Below, in pieces: positions 8,275-16,366 of a stretch of 33,922 nt of DNA. Source of the stretch: Lachnoclostridium sp. (GTDB lineage Bacteria; Bacteroidota; Bacteroidia; Bacteroidales; Muribaculaceae); the NCBI GenBank assembly GCA_023667185.1, contig JAMPAP010000011.1, forward strand, positions 1 through 33,922, in the 5' to 3' direction. Position numbers and translations under genes: made by a program. The notes beneath the pieces are model-generated. The model did not search any database. It saw only the letters and a list, made by a program, of their open reading frames with translations, and was not told the origin of the DNA. The first letter of the stretch is position 1; each line of letters starts with the position of its first letter.

Positions 8275-9396
8275 TCACTTGACAAATGTCCAGAAGTTTG
8301 AGGGTGTGATTATTTCAAAAGTGGAGCCGGAATAGGCCTCCATGAAGTCAACAGGCACTTTGGCTTTTGACTTTTCATTCCATTTGAACTCAAATGCTGA
8401 TAGTTTTCCATCACAATCCTCTATATAATCTATCTCCTTTTGTGAGTGAGTCCTCCAGAAATACGGCTGGGCGTAAGATTGGGTATATGCATTCCTTTTA
8501 ACCCTTTCTGATATCATAAGATTCTCCCATAGCGCGCCGACATCATTTCTCAGTTCAAGCGGTGCAAAATTTGATATTATAGCATTTCTGATTCCATTGT
8601 CGTAGAAATAAATCTTTTTCCCTTTCTGTATCTCATTGCGCATGTTTCTGCTGAAAGAATCCAATTTAAAGACTACAAAACATTTTTCGAGCAACCCGAT
8701 ATAAGTTTCTACTGTATTTTTATCAATACCCACTATATTAGACAATTCATTATATGACACCTCGCTTCCTATCTGCAAAGCCAATGCCCGGACCAATTTT
8801 TGCAGGATTTCCGGTTTTCTAACCCCTCCGTATGAAAGAAGATCCTTATAAAGATAATTGTTGGCCAAACTCATAATGGTTCTTCTTGCGTGGGCTGGGT
8901 CAGTCACCACTTCAGGATAACTACCATATATCATTCTACTTTCCAAAGTCTTTGTCACCTCAAGTTCGGAAGAGTGTGACGCTAATTCTGATAATGAAAA
9001 AGGAAAGAGATTGTATTCTATTAACCTTCCCGTAGCTGGTTCATTGATTTCATCCCGGATACTGAGCGACGAAGACCCGGTCACTATGATATTTGTTCTT
9101 AATTTCAAATCCGCGACTTTTTTGAGAATAAGACCAATGTTTTTAACACGCTGCACTTCATCTATAAACACTATGTCATAGCCTTCAAGCAAATTTCTCA
9201 ATTCAGAGCTTGATTTTCCAGCTATGGCGAGTGCGTCTATTTCATCATCACAGTTGAGGGAAAGCACCTTTTTGCCTTTTGTGTCTATTTGACTCAACAA
9301 AGTAGTTTTTCCCACCTGACGAGGACCTATTATGGTGATAACCTTTCCTCTATGAAAATCATCCAAAATTTGAGGTTCTATTTCTCTATCAATCAT
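8275..9396 (-). CDS. AAA-type ATPase with DUF4143 / nuclease-like C-terminus
   Basis: 373 residues from the ATG at 9396. A longer frame reaches 9423, but its TTG start falls inside the predicted -7 box. Walker A is GPRQVGKTT (24-32) and Walker B IVFIDE (75-80); the middle has a winged-helix-like stretch (about SEVSYNELSNIVGIDKNTVE) and the C-terminus has EIDY (321-324) and EFK (336-338), spaced like a PD-(D/E)xK nuclease core. Such proteins are common, mobile and multi-copy in Bacteroidota; their cell role is poorly known, although some act near defence or toxin-antitoxin loci. It is AT-rich compared with the flanking OmpA and tkt genes, which suggests insertion. Tandem palindromes over its promoter imply specific control. 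Confidence 0.9.
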   Translation of the reverse strand: MIDREIEPQILDDFHRGKVITIIGPRQVGKTTLLSQIDTKGKKVLSLNCDDEIDALAIAGKSSSELRNLLEGYDIVFIDEVQRVKNIGLILKKVADLKLRTNIIVTGSSSLSIRDEINEPATGRLIEYNLFPFSLSELASHSSELEVTKTLESRMIYGSYPEVVTDPAHARRTIMSLANNYLYKDLLSYGGVRKPEILQKLVRALALQIGSEVSYNELSNIVGIDKNTVETYIGLLEKCFVVFKLDSFSRNMRNEIQKGKKIYFYDNGIRNAIISNFAPLELRNDVGALWENLMISERVKRNAYTQSYAQPYFWRTHSQKEIDYIEDCDGKLSAFEFKWNEKSKAKVPVDFMEAYSGSTFEIITPSNFWTFVK

Positions 9397-9420
9397 TACA
9401 GATACTTTTTGATTATATTG

Positions 9421-9452
9421 CAAAAGTACGAAAAGTTATTGAATTCACCAAA
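9421..9452 (-). promoter_or_regulatory. Promoter of the AAA ATPase gene
   Basis: TTTG (9449-9452) and TACTTTTG (9421-9428) on the minus strand are separated by exactly 20 bases, a full match to the Bacteroidota consensus. The start would be near 9415, giving a leader of about 20 bases before the ATG at 9396. The -33 box lies inside the first palindrome. Confidence 0.75.
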
Positions 9453-9504
9453 TTTAGTCAAATTTGGTGAATATATTCACTGAATTTAGCCAAATTTGGT
9501 GAAT
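9443..9504. repeat. Two tandem palindromes, candidate operator
   Basis: The first palindrome (9443-9472) has perfect 13-base arms, ATTCACCAAATTT and its complement, around AGTC. The second (9475-9504) repeats it 32 bases further with AGCC at the centre and two mismatches in the left arm (ACTGA in place of ACCAA). The first covers the -33 box of the ATPase promoter, the usual place for a repressor site. Confidence 0.8.
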
Positions 9505-9513
9505 TATCCCAAA

Positions 9514-9611
9514 CCTAACAACTAAAACCTAACAACTAAAAACTAACAACTAAAAACTAACAACTAACAACTAACAACTAAAATCTAAAATCTAACAACT
9601 AAAAACCAACA
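9514..9611. repeat. Heptanucleotide repeat tract upstream of tkt
   Basis: Fourteen consecutive 7-base units of the form ACTAACA or ACTAAAA (a few begin with C or T, one is ACCAACA). The plus strand has no G throughout the tract. It fills the spacer between the ATPase promoter and the tkt promoter. Confidence 0.9.
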
Positions 9612-9630
9612 AACGACTAAAAACTCGAAA

Positions 9631-9662
9631 TTTGGTATTATTATAAATAATTCATACCTTTG
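9631..9662 (+). promoter_or_regulatory. Promoter of tkt
   Basis: TTTG (9631-9634), 20 bases, then TACCTTTG (9655-9662): a full match to the Bacteroidota promoter consensus. It gives a leader of about 40 bases. Confidence 0.8.
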
Positions 9663-9708
9663 TAATCTAATACCAACGTGACAAATAATCATTAACGACT
9701 GTTATATA

Positions 9709-11739
9709 ATGGATATTAAGACAATCAACCACGCAGCGGACAATATCCGCGTGCTTGCAGCCTCTATGGTGGAAAAAGCCAAATCAGGTCATCCCGGCGG
9801 TGCCATGGGTGGCGCTGACTTCGTTAACGTTCTATACTCTCAGTTTCTTATCACTGACCCCGATGATCCTTGCTGGATGGGTCGTGACAGATTTTTCCTC
9901 GATCCCGGCCACATGTCGCCGATGCTCTACAGCGTCCTGGCCCTCTTCGGATACTACACCACTGATGAGCTCGCACAATTCCGCCAGTGGGGCTCGCCCA
10001 CTCCCGGTCACCCCGAACTTCACCCCGAGCGCGGCGTTGAAAACACCTCCGGCCCGTTAGGTCAAGGTCACACCATGGCCGTAGGTTGCGCCATTGCCGA
10101 GCGCTTCCTTGCCGCACGTTTCGGCAACTGGATGAGCCACAAGACTTACGCTTTCATATCTGATGGCGGCGTGCAGGAGGAGATCTCTCAGGGCGCAGGC
10201 CGTATAGCAGGCTATCTCGGGCTGAGCAACCTTATCATGTTCTACGACAGCAACAAAGTGCAGCTCTCCACTTACGTCAACGCCGTTGACGAAGAGGACG
10301 TTGCCGCAAAATACCGCGCCTGGAACTGGAACGTACTTGAAATCGACGGCACTGACCCCGTAGCTATCGCAGGCGCTATCGCTGAAGCTCAGAAGGAGAC
10401 CAAGCGTCCTACCATCATTATCGGCCATACCGTAATGGGACGTGGCGTAGTGAAGGCTGACGGCTCCAACTTCGAAGGCCAGTGCTCTACCCACGGCCAG
10501 CCCCTTAGCGCTGCCGGTGCTGACTACGCTGCCACTATGCGTAACCTCGGTGCCGACCCCGAAAATCCTTTCGTGATCTTCGACGATGTGAAGGCTCTCT
10601 ACGAAGCCCGCAAGGCTGAGCTCCGCACCATCGTAGCTGCCCGCCGTGCCGAGCAGGCCGCATGGGAAAAGGCCAACCCCGAGCTCGCCAAAGAGCTGAA
10701 AGACTTCATCGACAAGAAGCTCCCGGCTATCGACTATGCCGCAATCCCCCACAAGCCCAATATCGCAAGCCGCCAGGCGTCAGCCGACGTCCTCGCAGTG
10801 CTCGCCGAGAAGGTCAACAATATGATAGTATCGTCAGCTGACCTTGCCAACTCTGACAAGACTGACGCCTTCCTCAAGAAAACCCATCCGTTCACTAACG
10901 GCGACTTCTCGGGCGCATTCCTCCACGCCGGCGTATCAGAGCTTACCATGGCCGCGATCATGAACGGTATCGTGCTCCACGGCGGTGTGATTGCAGCCTG
11001 CGGTACATTCTTCGTATTCTCTGACTATATGAAGCCCGCCGTGCGCATGGCTGCCCTGATGGAGCTCCCCGTCAAGTATATCTGGACTCACGACGCATTC
11101 CGCGTAGGTGAAGATGGCCCCACTCACGAGCCCGTAGAGCAGGAAGCACAGCTCCGACTGATGGAAGAGCTCAAGAACTTCTCCGGCCGTCCCTCGCTAC
11201 TCGTACTCCGTCCCGGCGACGCTGTAGAGACAAGCGTAGCCTGGAAAATGGCTATGGAAAACTTCGACACCCCTACAGCCCTCGTGCTCTCACGCCAGAA
11301 CCTCCCCGACCTCCCCGCAGTCAAAGGCGACCGTTACGAAGAGGCTCTCAACGGCATGCGCCACGGCGCCTACGTAGTAGTTGAAGCCCAGAACCCTGAC
11401 GTAGTCCTCGTAGCCAATGGATCCGAAGTTTCACTGCTCGTTGACGTAGCCAAGCGCCTTGAAGCCGAAGGAAAGAAAGCCCGCGTGGTCTCAGTGCCCT
11501 CAATCGGTCTCTACGAAATGCAGGATGCCGCTTACCGCAACTCCGTAATCCCTGCCGGTGTAAAAGTATTCGGTCTTACCGCCGGCCTCCCCTCCACGCT
11601 CCGTGGTGTAGTAGGAGCTTGCGGAGAAGTCTACGGCCTCGACCACTTCGGCGCTTCAGCACCCTACAAAGTTCTCGACGAGAAATTCGGCTTCACCACT
11701 GACGCCGTCCTCGCCCGCGTCAACGCCTTCCTTGCCTGA
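9709..11739 (+). CDS. tkt: Transketolase
   Basis: Thiamine-diphosphate enzyme that moves two-carbon ketol units between sugar phosphates in the non-oxidative pentose phosphate pathway; cytoplasmic. 676 residues, the normal full length. Visible motifs: SGHPGGAMG (26-34), GPLGQGHTMAVG (115-126), the thiamine-diphosphate motif opening at SDGGVQEE (151-158; many enzymes read GDGCLMEG) and ending near FYDSN (178-182), and GEDGPTHEP (467-475) with the catalytic Glu468. Heavy use of C-ending codons suggests high expression. It is a single-gene unit with its own promoter and terminator and lies between heptanucleotide repeat tracts. Confidence 0.97.
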   Translation: MDIKTINHAADNIRVLAASMVEKAKSGHPGGAMGGADFVNVLYSQFLITDPDDPCWMGRDRFFLDPGHMSPMLYSVLALFGYYTTDELAQFRQWGSPTPGHPELHPERGVENTSGPLGQGHTMAVGCAIAERFLAARFGNWMSHKTYAFISDGGVQEEISQGAGRIAGYLGLSNLIMFYDSNKVQLSTYVNAVDEEDVAAKYRAWNWNVLEIDGTDPVAIAGAIAEAQKETKRPTIIIGHTVMGRGVVKADGSNFEGQCSTHGQPLSAAGADYAATMRNLGADPENPFVIFDDVKALYEARKAELRTIVAARRAEQAAWEKANPELAKELKDFIDKKLPAIDYAAIPHKPNIASRQASADVLAVLAEKVNNMIVSSADLANSDKTDAFLKKTHPFTNGDFSGAFLHAGVSELTMAAIMNGIVLHGGVIAACGTFFVFSDYMKPAVRMAALMELPVKYIWTHDAFRVGEDGPTHEPVEQEAQLRLMEELKNFSGRPSLLVLRPGDAVETSVAWKMAMENFDTPTALVLSRQNLPDLPAVKGDRYEEALNGMRHGAYVVVEAQNPDVVLVANGSEVSLLVDVAKRLEAEGKKARVVSVPSIGLYEMQDAAYRNSVIPAGVKVFGLTAGLPSTLRGVVGACGEVYGLDHFGASAPYKVLDEKFGFTTDAVLARVNAFLA

Positions 11740-11761
11740 TAACCCCTCATCAATAACCCAA

Positions 11762-11800
11762 AGCGGGGAGACTCCTACCGAGCCTCCCCGCTAATATTTT
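11762..11800 (+). terminator. Rho-independent terminator after tkt
   Basis: AGCGGGGAG (11762-11770) pairs with CTCCCCGCT (11784-11792), followed by AATATTTT. It lies 22 bases after the stop codon. Confidence 0.85.
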
Positions 11801-11841
11801 CACTCGCACCACCTCCCCAACGCAATGCTGTAAAAAGAGCA

Positions 11842-11883
11842 ACTAAAAACCAACAACCAACAACTAACAACCAACAACTAAAA
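11842..11883. repeat. Heptanucleotide repeat tract downstream of tkt
   Basis: Six 7-base units (ACTAAAA, ACCAACA, ACCAACA, ACTAACA, ACCAACA, ACTAAAA), the same unit and strand as at 9514-9611 on the other side of tkt. Nothing coding is visible between 11740 and 12171. Confidence 0.85.
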
Positions 11884-11927
11884 ATGAGTAACCCGAACTT
11901 TACCCTTCAATATAAAAACTAATCTCA

Positions 11928-12017
11928 GGCGCGGAGCGCCGTCGTTGTCTTTAACCCCACGTTTACGTGGGGTGAGTTGATAATCAGATGATTGAGCCTC
12001 GGAGAGGCGATGTTGTG
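11928..12017 (+). repeat. REP-like hairpins with a GGA loop
   Basis: Two related units. The first is GGCGC-GGA-GCGCC (11928-11940) followed by GTCGTTGTC. The second is GCCTC-GGA-GAGGC (11996-12008) followed by GATGTTGTG. Between them is another stem, ACCCCACGT-TT-ACGTGGGGT (11954-11973). The stem bases differ while pairing, loop and 3' flank are kept. A third copy lies at 33426-33447. This resembles bacterial REP elements mobilised by IS200-like (RAYT) transposases; no such gene is in the window. Confidence 0.6.
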
Positions 12018-12072
12018 GTAATGACCTTTATCACTTATTTTCACAAAGGGTAAAGATGAGGATATTCATAAA

Positions 12073-12100
12073 ACTAAAAACTAAAAACTAAAAACTAACA
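12073..12100. repeat. Third heptanucleotide repeat tract
   Basis: Four units (ACTAAAA three times, then ACTAACA), in the same unit and strand as the tracts at 9514 and 11842. Confidence 0.75.
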
Positions 12101-12144
12101 ACTCCCACCTGCCATTATGGTCATTTTTGCGTGATACTGCCGCG

Positions 12145-12152
12145 TATTTTTG
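12145..12152 (+). promoter_or_regulatory. -7 box before the 148-residue gene
   Basis: TATTTTTG fits TAnnTTTG and lies about 20 bases before the start codon. The only upstream TTTG (12126-12129) is 15 bases away, shorter than usual. Confidence 0.35.
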
Positions 12153-12171
12153 CTGAAAAAAATAAACGAAT

Positions 12172-12618
12172 ATGAAACAGTTAGCAGTATCGCGGAAGTT
12201 CCGCAAAAGTATTATCGAGAAAATATCTTCATCGTTTCAGGCCGAGATGGCAGAGCGCCTTATCGCATTGGCCGACGAGCTTATGTCCGATGGCGTAGCC
12301 CCTGATCTCTCAAAGGAGGATCAGATGATCAAGTCAATATTCTGCTACATATCATCGGATATCATGACAGCCATTGAGCGCTCACGCAAGGCGCGCCGAC
12401 GTGCAGCCGAGCGTAAGCAGAATGCAGAAAACAGTACACCCGTATATCGCCCGAGAAAAGTATTTGTGGCAAACCTCGGACTTACACTTGTCGAGGGCAA
12501 AGACTTCGTGAAACACGGTTGCAAATTCACCATAAATCCTAACGTAGGGCTGTCGCGGCAGCAACGACGCCAAGCCGAGCGTGACCTCGAACATATCGAG
12601 CGCTCCCGCACCAAGTAA
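12172..12618 (+). CDS. Hypothetical protein, basic, 148 residues
   Basis: I do not recognise this family. The protein is soluble and helical: a basic start (MKQLAVSRKFRKS), an amphipathic region to about residue 70, a strongly basic stretch (about 66-80, SRKARRRAAERKQ), then a short region with YRPRKVFVANLGLTLVEG and a C-terminal SRQQRRQAERDLEHIERS helix. No signal peptide, membrane span or catalytic motif is seen. Two Arg-rich helices would suit nucleic-acid or ribosome binding, but this is a guess from charge. It follows a -7-like box and precedes a separately promoted secreted protein, so it is probably its own transcript. Codon use looks normal for the window, which supports a real gene. 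Confidence 0.7.
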   Translation: MKQLAVSRKFRKSIIEKISSSFQAEMAERLIALADELMSDGVAPDLSKEDQMIKSIFCYISSDIMTAIERSRKARRRAAERKQNAENSTPVYRPRKVFVANLGLTLVEGKDFVKHGCKFTINPNVGLSRQQRRQAERDLEHIERSRTK

Positions 12619-12686
12619 CGATAAAAAATATCCTGGTCCGGCTTCCTAATTTTATATTTTTTAACTTTTTTTATCAGTGTTATAAT

Positions 12687-12694
12687 TATTTTTG
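12687..12694 (+). promoter_or_regulatory. -7 box before the 791-residue secreted protein gene
   Basis: TATTTTTG fits TAnnTTTG, about 30 bases before the start codon, in AT-rich DNA. No clear -33 TTG. Confidence 0.4.
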
Positions 12695-12722
12695 CAAGTT
12701 ATTACACTAATAATTATAAGAT

Positions 12723-15098
12723 ATGAAAAATCACATGCTTATTTCGGTATTTGCCGTTGCATTACTGTCAGCATCTGCAGATGCCCAGTTGCTTAAACCT
12801 GAATCACTTATTCCTGTACCTAAAAATCAACTGATTTCTACCTTTTCTTCCCCTGAAATAAAGCAAACACCTCAAAAAATTAAAGCCGGTGCACCTGATA
12901 CATCAGACTGGAAAGTAGCCGAAGGTGACTGGCAGTATAAATCAGGCTATACAGGAAAAACATATCCTACTGAAGTAAGATATAAATACAATATCAGCAG
13001 TGAGGGAGATGAAACAAATGCTGTGGAAATAGAGCTCAAAAATGCACTTTTCGGAACGGCTTATATATCTCAAAACGAAGCCGGAGATTTCAATTCGTTA
13101 TTCACTTATGATGAAGATAATTTTATAACTAATGTTGATGTACTTGATGAAACCGGCAATCCAAGTGGCTTAACGTTAGCAAGCTCTGTGGTAAACGTAA
13201 AAGATATACCAGGAGTGTATCGCAACTGGTCACAATATCCTCTTTCCGGTAAGGCTCACTTTTCATCATTTTACATGGCTAAATCTGATGTTTTTATCTC
13301 ACCTAAAGCATACTATGATGACTGGCTGTATAATACCAAAGCTAAAGATTGCAAAATCACCACAGAGTATGCCCGCGGATATTATCATGGTGAAACATCA
13401 GTCAAGGTTAAACTCACTCGTGGCGAAGGTGTTACTGACGTATATTACATAATCTGCCTCAAAGAACGTGATGAACAGCGTGCTGCCAAATTGGAGGAAC
13501 AAGGTGTCGATGTAAGCTATAGTTACGTTGGTGTTCGCAGAGAGTATGTCTCAGAATATATTAGTGAATTTAAGGCTGGAAAAACAAATGAAGCCTATCG
13601 CGTAGGGCATATTGACGACAATGCATCGGAATTTGACATTCCGCTTGATGGAATCAATGGTGTAAGGGAATTGTTTATTGTAGCATTAAATGGAGAAAAA
13701 ATAACAGATATGGAGTCTGACGTTATAGAAGTACGCGATCTTTCAGGATGGTCACATTATGCTACCGTTACATTTGACTCATATATCTATTTTAATGGGA
13801 ATAATACCGGGGATAATTTGCTTAAAAGCGGTATTATGAACATCGAAAAAAATGCTGATGGCACTGTCCTTAGAATAGTCAATCCATACAAATCCGGTGA
13901 TAATCCTGAACGAAACTACATTTATCTTAATACAAGTTTCGGACTTGACAAATGCTATTTTGAAACATCATTGACTCCAATTGAATACGAATACCATTAT
14001 AAGGATATTAATGACAAGGATATCACAATAAAAAGAAATTTGGTATATCAAGATTTCGTATCCTTAAATCTTAGTTTAGGTTTTTCACCAGAAGGTTTGA
14101 TAAGTACCTATAAAGAACTATTTACCGATATTTCTCACGGATATACATATATCTCTATTATGGCATTAAATTATAACAATTGGTTGGATTTTAAAATTTA
14201 CGGTGAAACAATTGTAGGTGAATCATATTTCGGCGGTCTTTCCATGACTTTTGATAATTTTGTCAAGTATTCGATAGATTATAATAGAGTCAGCTTTGAA
14301 GTTGATCCGAAAATAGAATATTTGGATTGTACGTTTGACTCTGACGGAAAAATTTACCGGGTTTCAACTTCCGACGACTCAGGTTATATTAATATATACC
14401 AGTTGTTAAGAGATGGTCAGTTGAAAGAAAATCCAAAAGTATTGCACTACACCGCATATTCTGCCAATAATGAAGTGCTCCGAACAGCCTCATTGGATTT
14501 AAATGATATAGATTTTACTGATGAAATGGCTGATATAACCTTCAGCAATTATTATCCGGATGATGTTAAAAATTACTTCATTGATTCTGCACTTCATATC
14601 CATCGCGAATATGATGTCGATACTCAAGTATATACCTATCTCGTCAATGATTTAGGTAAAGCATTTACTTTATATATGGGTGATTCATCTTTAAAATTAG
14701 AAGTAAAGAATAATTTATTGAATAGTGAACCAAATCGTGTATATTGCGGAATGTATGATTTTGGAAATGCTGGAAATCTTGACGTTTTTCTTGTTTTTTA
14801 TAATGTATCCTACGAAATGAATTCTGATGGTACGGCTACATTCAGTGGTTTGGCTCAATATGAAGCTTATGATTATAATGAGAATTTTATTGGTTATGTA
14901 GATAGGTGCTATTTTGAGTTGATTATTCCTGAAAAATTGACACGAGATCCGGCCGGAATCGACGAGATAATCTCTGATGAAATTGACGATAAGGCTATTT
15001 ATTATAACATTCAGGGACAGCGTGTGGAGTATCCGTCGAAGGGATCTGTCGTAATCGAAGTAAAAGGTGGCAAGGCTCGTAAGATTGCCGTCAGATAA
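12723..15098 (+). CDS. Large secreted protein of unknown function
   Basis: 791 residues. A signal peptide (1-21, cut after ADA) is followed by a long beta-rich region of alternating Tyr/Asp/Asn-rich strands with no motif I can name. The last 49 residues (from about 743) have an acidic linker (IDEIISDEIDD) then YYNIQGQRV...SKGSVVIEVKGGKARKIAV. That tail pattern closes many extracellular proteins of gut Bacteroidales; in related bacteria such tails serve as sorting or surface-attachment signals. So it is likely exported to the surface or outside. It is clearly AT-rich compared with tkt before and patB after, suggesting relaxed or foreign origin. A terminator follows 21 bases after the stop. The function cannot be told from the sequence. 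Confidence 0.85.
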   Translation: MKNHMLISVFAVALLSASADAQLLKPESLIPVPKNQLISTFSSPEIKQTPQKIKAGAPDTSDWKVAEGDWQYKSGYTGKTYPTEVRYKYNISSEGDETNAVEIELKNALFGTAYISQNEAGDFNSLFTYDEDNFITNVDVLDETGNPSGLTLASSVVNVKDIPGVYRNWSQYPLSGKAHFSSFYMAKSDVFISPKAYYDDWLYNTKAKDCKITTEYARGYYHGETSVKVKLTRGEGVTDVYYIICLKERDEQRAAKLEEQGVDVSYSYVGVRREYVSEYISEFKAGKTNEAYRVGHIDDNASEFDIPLDGINGVRELFIVALNGEKITDMESDVIEVRDLSGWSHYATVTFDSYIYFNGNNTGDNLLKSGIMNIEKNADGTVLRIVNPYKSGDNPERNYIYLNTSFGLDKCYFETSLTPIEYEYHYKDINDKDITIKRNLVYQDFVSLNLSLGFSPEGLISTYKELFTDISHGYTYISIMALNYNNWLDFKIYGETIVGESYFGGLSMTFDNFVKYSIDYNRVSFEVDPKIEYLDCTFDSDGKIYRVSTSDDSGYINIYQLLRDGQLKENPKVLHYTAYSANNEVLRTASLDLNDIDFTDEMADITFSNYYPDDVKNYFIDSALHIHREYDVDTQVYTYLVNDLGKAFTLYMGDSSLKLEVKNNLLNSEPNRVYCGMYDFGNAGNLDVFLVFYNVSYEMNSDGTATFSGLAQYEAYDYNENFIGYVDRCYFELIIPEKLTRDPAGIDEIISDEIDDKAIYYNIQGQRVEYPSKGSVVIEVKGGKARKIAVR

Positions 15099-15119
15099 CC
15101 TGTTTTTGCACAAAATTTT

Positions 15120-15150
15120 AACCCCGGGAAGTTGATTTCCCGGGGTTTTA
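15120..15150. terminator. Shared terminator between convergent genes
   Basis: AACCCCGGGAA (15120-15130) pairs with TTCCCGGGGTT (15137-15147) around a 6-base loop, with T-rich sequence on the plus-strand 3' side and A/T-rich sequence on the other. It separates the secreted-protein gene (plus) from the end of the nadA-to-malY run (minus). Confidence 0.85.
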
Positions 15151-15170
15151 TTATGAAGGAGCAAATGAGA

Positions 15171-16349
15171 TCAGAGGTGGAGGGCGGTGCGGAGGGAGTC
15201 AAGGGCGGAGAGGATGCAGGAGCGGGGGGAGGCGACGTTGAAGCGCATGAAGCCGTCACCTTCGTGGCCAAACATTGCTCCGTCGTTGAGGGCAAGGCGT
15301 GCTTTGTTGACGAAGAAGTCTACCAGCCCGTCGTGGTCAAGGCCAAGGTCGCGGCAGTCGAGCCATACGAGGAAGGATGCCTGAGGCTTCACGGCCTTTA
15401 TTCCGGGCAAATACTTGCGGCAATAATCGTCAACAAGGTCAATATTGGCCTCAATGTAAGGGATTACGGCATCGAGCCAGTCTTCGGCTTTGTCGTAGGC
15501 TGCTATGGTGGCTGTAATGGCCATCATGGTGGGTTCGCCAAACTCGTTTATCTCCATCCACTTGTAAAAGCCTTCACGCAGCTGAGGGTTCTTTATAGCT
15601 ATCCATGAGCTTACCAGACCGGGGATATTGAATGTCTTTGAGGGAGCTCCGAGGGCTATTCCCACCTCGGCAGCATCGTCACACGAGGCTATGAACGGGA
15701 AGTGAGGCTTACCGTCGAGCATCAGGTCGCCATGTATCTCATCAGACACTACTATCACATTATTGCGGCGTGCAAGCTCTGCCACCCGTGAGAGCACTTC
15801 ACGCGGCCATTGTAAACCTATGGGGTTGTGAGGGTTGCAGAGTATCATCATCGCCGGATGCTCGTTCTCAAATATGCGGGCAAGGCCGTCGAGATCCATT
15901 TCGTAAAAGCCGTCAGAAGTCTGACGAAGAGGATTTTCCACGAGCTGGCGTCCGTTACCTTCAATCAGGCGGCGGAAGGGATGATATACAGGGGGTTGGA
16001 TCACGATCTTGTCGCCATGTCGGGTAAAGAAATTGATTATATAACCTATACCTCTTACCACACCGGGTGTAAACGTCAACTCCGGGCGGCTTACTTTCCA
16101 GCCATGACGGCGGTCAAGCCAGCGGATAATGGAATTCCAGTAAGCCTCAGGTACAGCGGCGTAGCCGTAAACGGGGTGCTTCACACGCTGCTGCAGAGCC
16201 TCGCAGATAGCAGGATGAACGGGGAAATCCATATCGGCAATCCACATGGGGCGGATATCGTCGCGACCGAACATTTCACACAGTGCATCGGTCTTCATGG
16301 CTCCGGTGTGACATCGGTCAATTATGCCGTCAAAATCGTAACGTTTCAT
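15171..16349 (-). CDS. MalY/PatB-type PLP-dependent C-S lyase or aminotransferase
   Basis: Fold-type I pyridoxal-phosphate enzyme of 392 residues. Family marks: MWIADMDFPV (35-44), YGYAAVP (61-67), CNPHNPIG (171-178), SDEIHGDL (202-209) and the PLP lysine K238 in SKTFN. MalY/PatB members cleave cystathionine or cysteine conjugates to a thiol, pyruvate and ammonia; some act as aminotransferases, so the exact substrate is open. It is the last gene of the nine-gene minus-strand run, 17 bases after wbqC, and ends at a strong terminator. A second enzyme of the same family is at 30682-31842. Confidence 0.9.
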   Translation of the reverse strand: MKRYDFDGIIDRCHTGAMKTDALCEMFGRDDIRPMWIADMDFPVHPAICEALQQRVKHPVYGYAAVPEAYWNSIIRWLDRRHGWKVSRPELTFTPGVVRGIGYIINFFTRHGDKIVIQPPVYHPFRRLIEGNGRQLVENPLRQTSDGFYEMDLDGLARIFENEHPAMMILCNPHNPIGLQWPREVLSRVAELARRNNVIVVSDEIHGDLMLDGKPHFPFIASCDDAAEVGIALGAPSKTFNIPGLVSSWIAIKNPQLREGFYKWMEINEFGEPTMMAITATIAAYDKAEDWLDAVIPYIEANIDLVDDYCRKYLPGIKAVKPQASFLVWLDCRDLGLDHDGLVDFFVNKARLALNDGAMFGHEGDGFMRFNVASPRSCILSALDSLRTALHL

Positions 16350-16366
16350 TTCCGGTAATAGATAGG

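Noticed and set aside
9397-9423. TTG start for the AAA ATPase
   Set aside because: The codon lies within the -7 box of its own promoter; the ATG at 9396 starts the usual MIDREI-type opening.
9514-9611. CRISPR array
   Set aside because: Units are only 7 bases with no spacers, and no cas gene is present.
10057-10752. 231-codon open frame on the minus strand
   Set aside because: Antisense to transketolase; it results from that gene's C-rich third positions.
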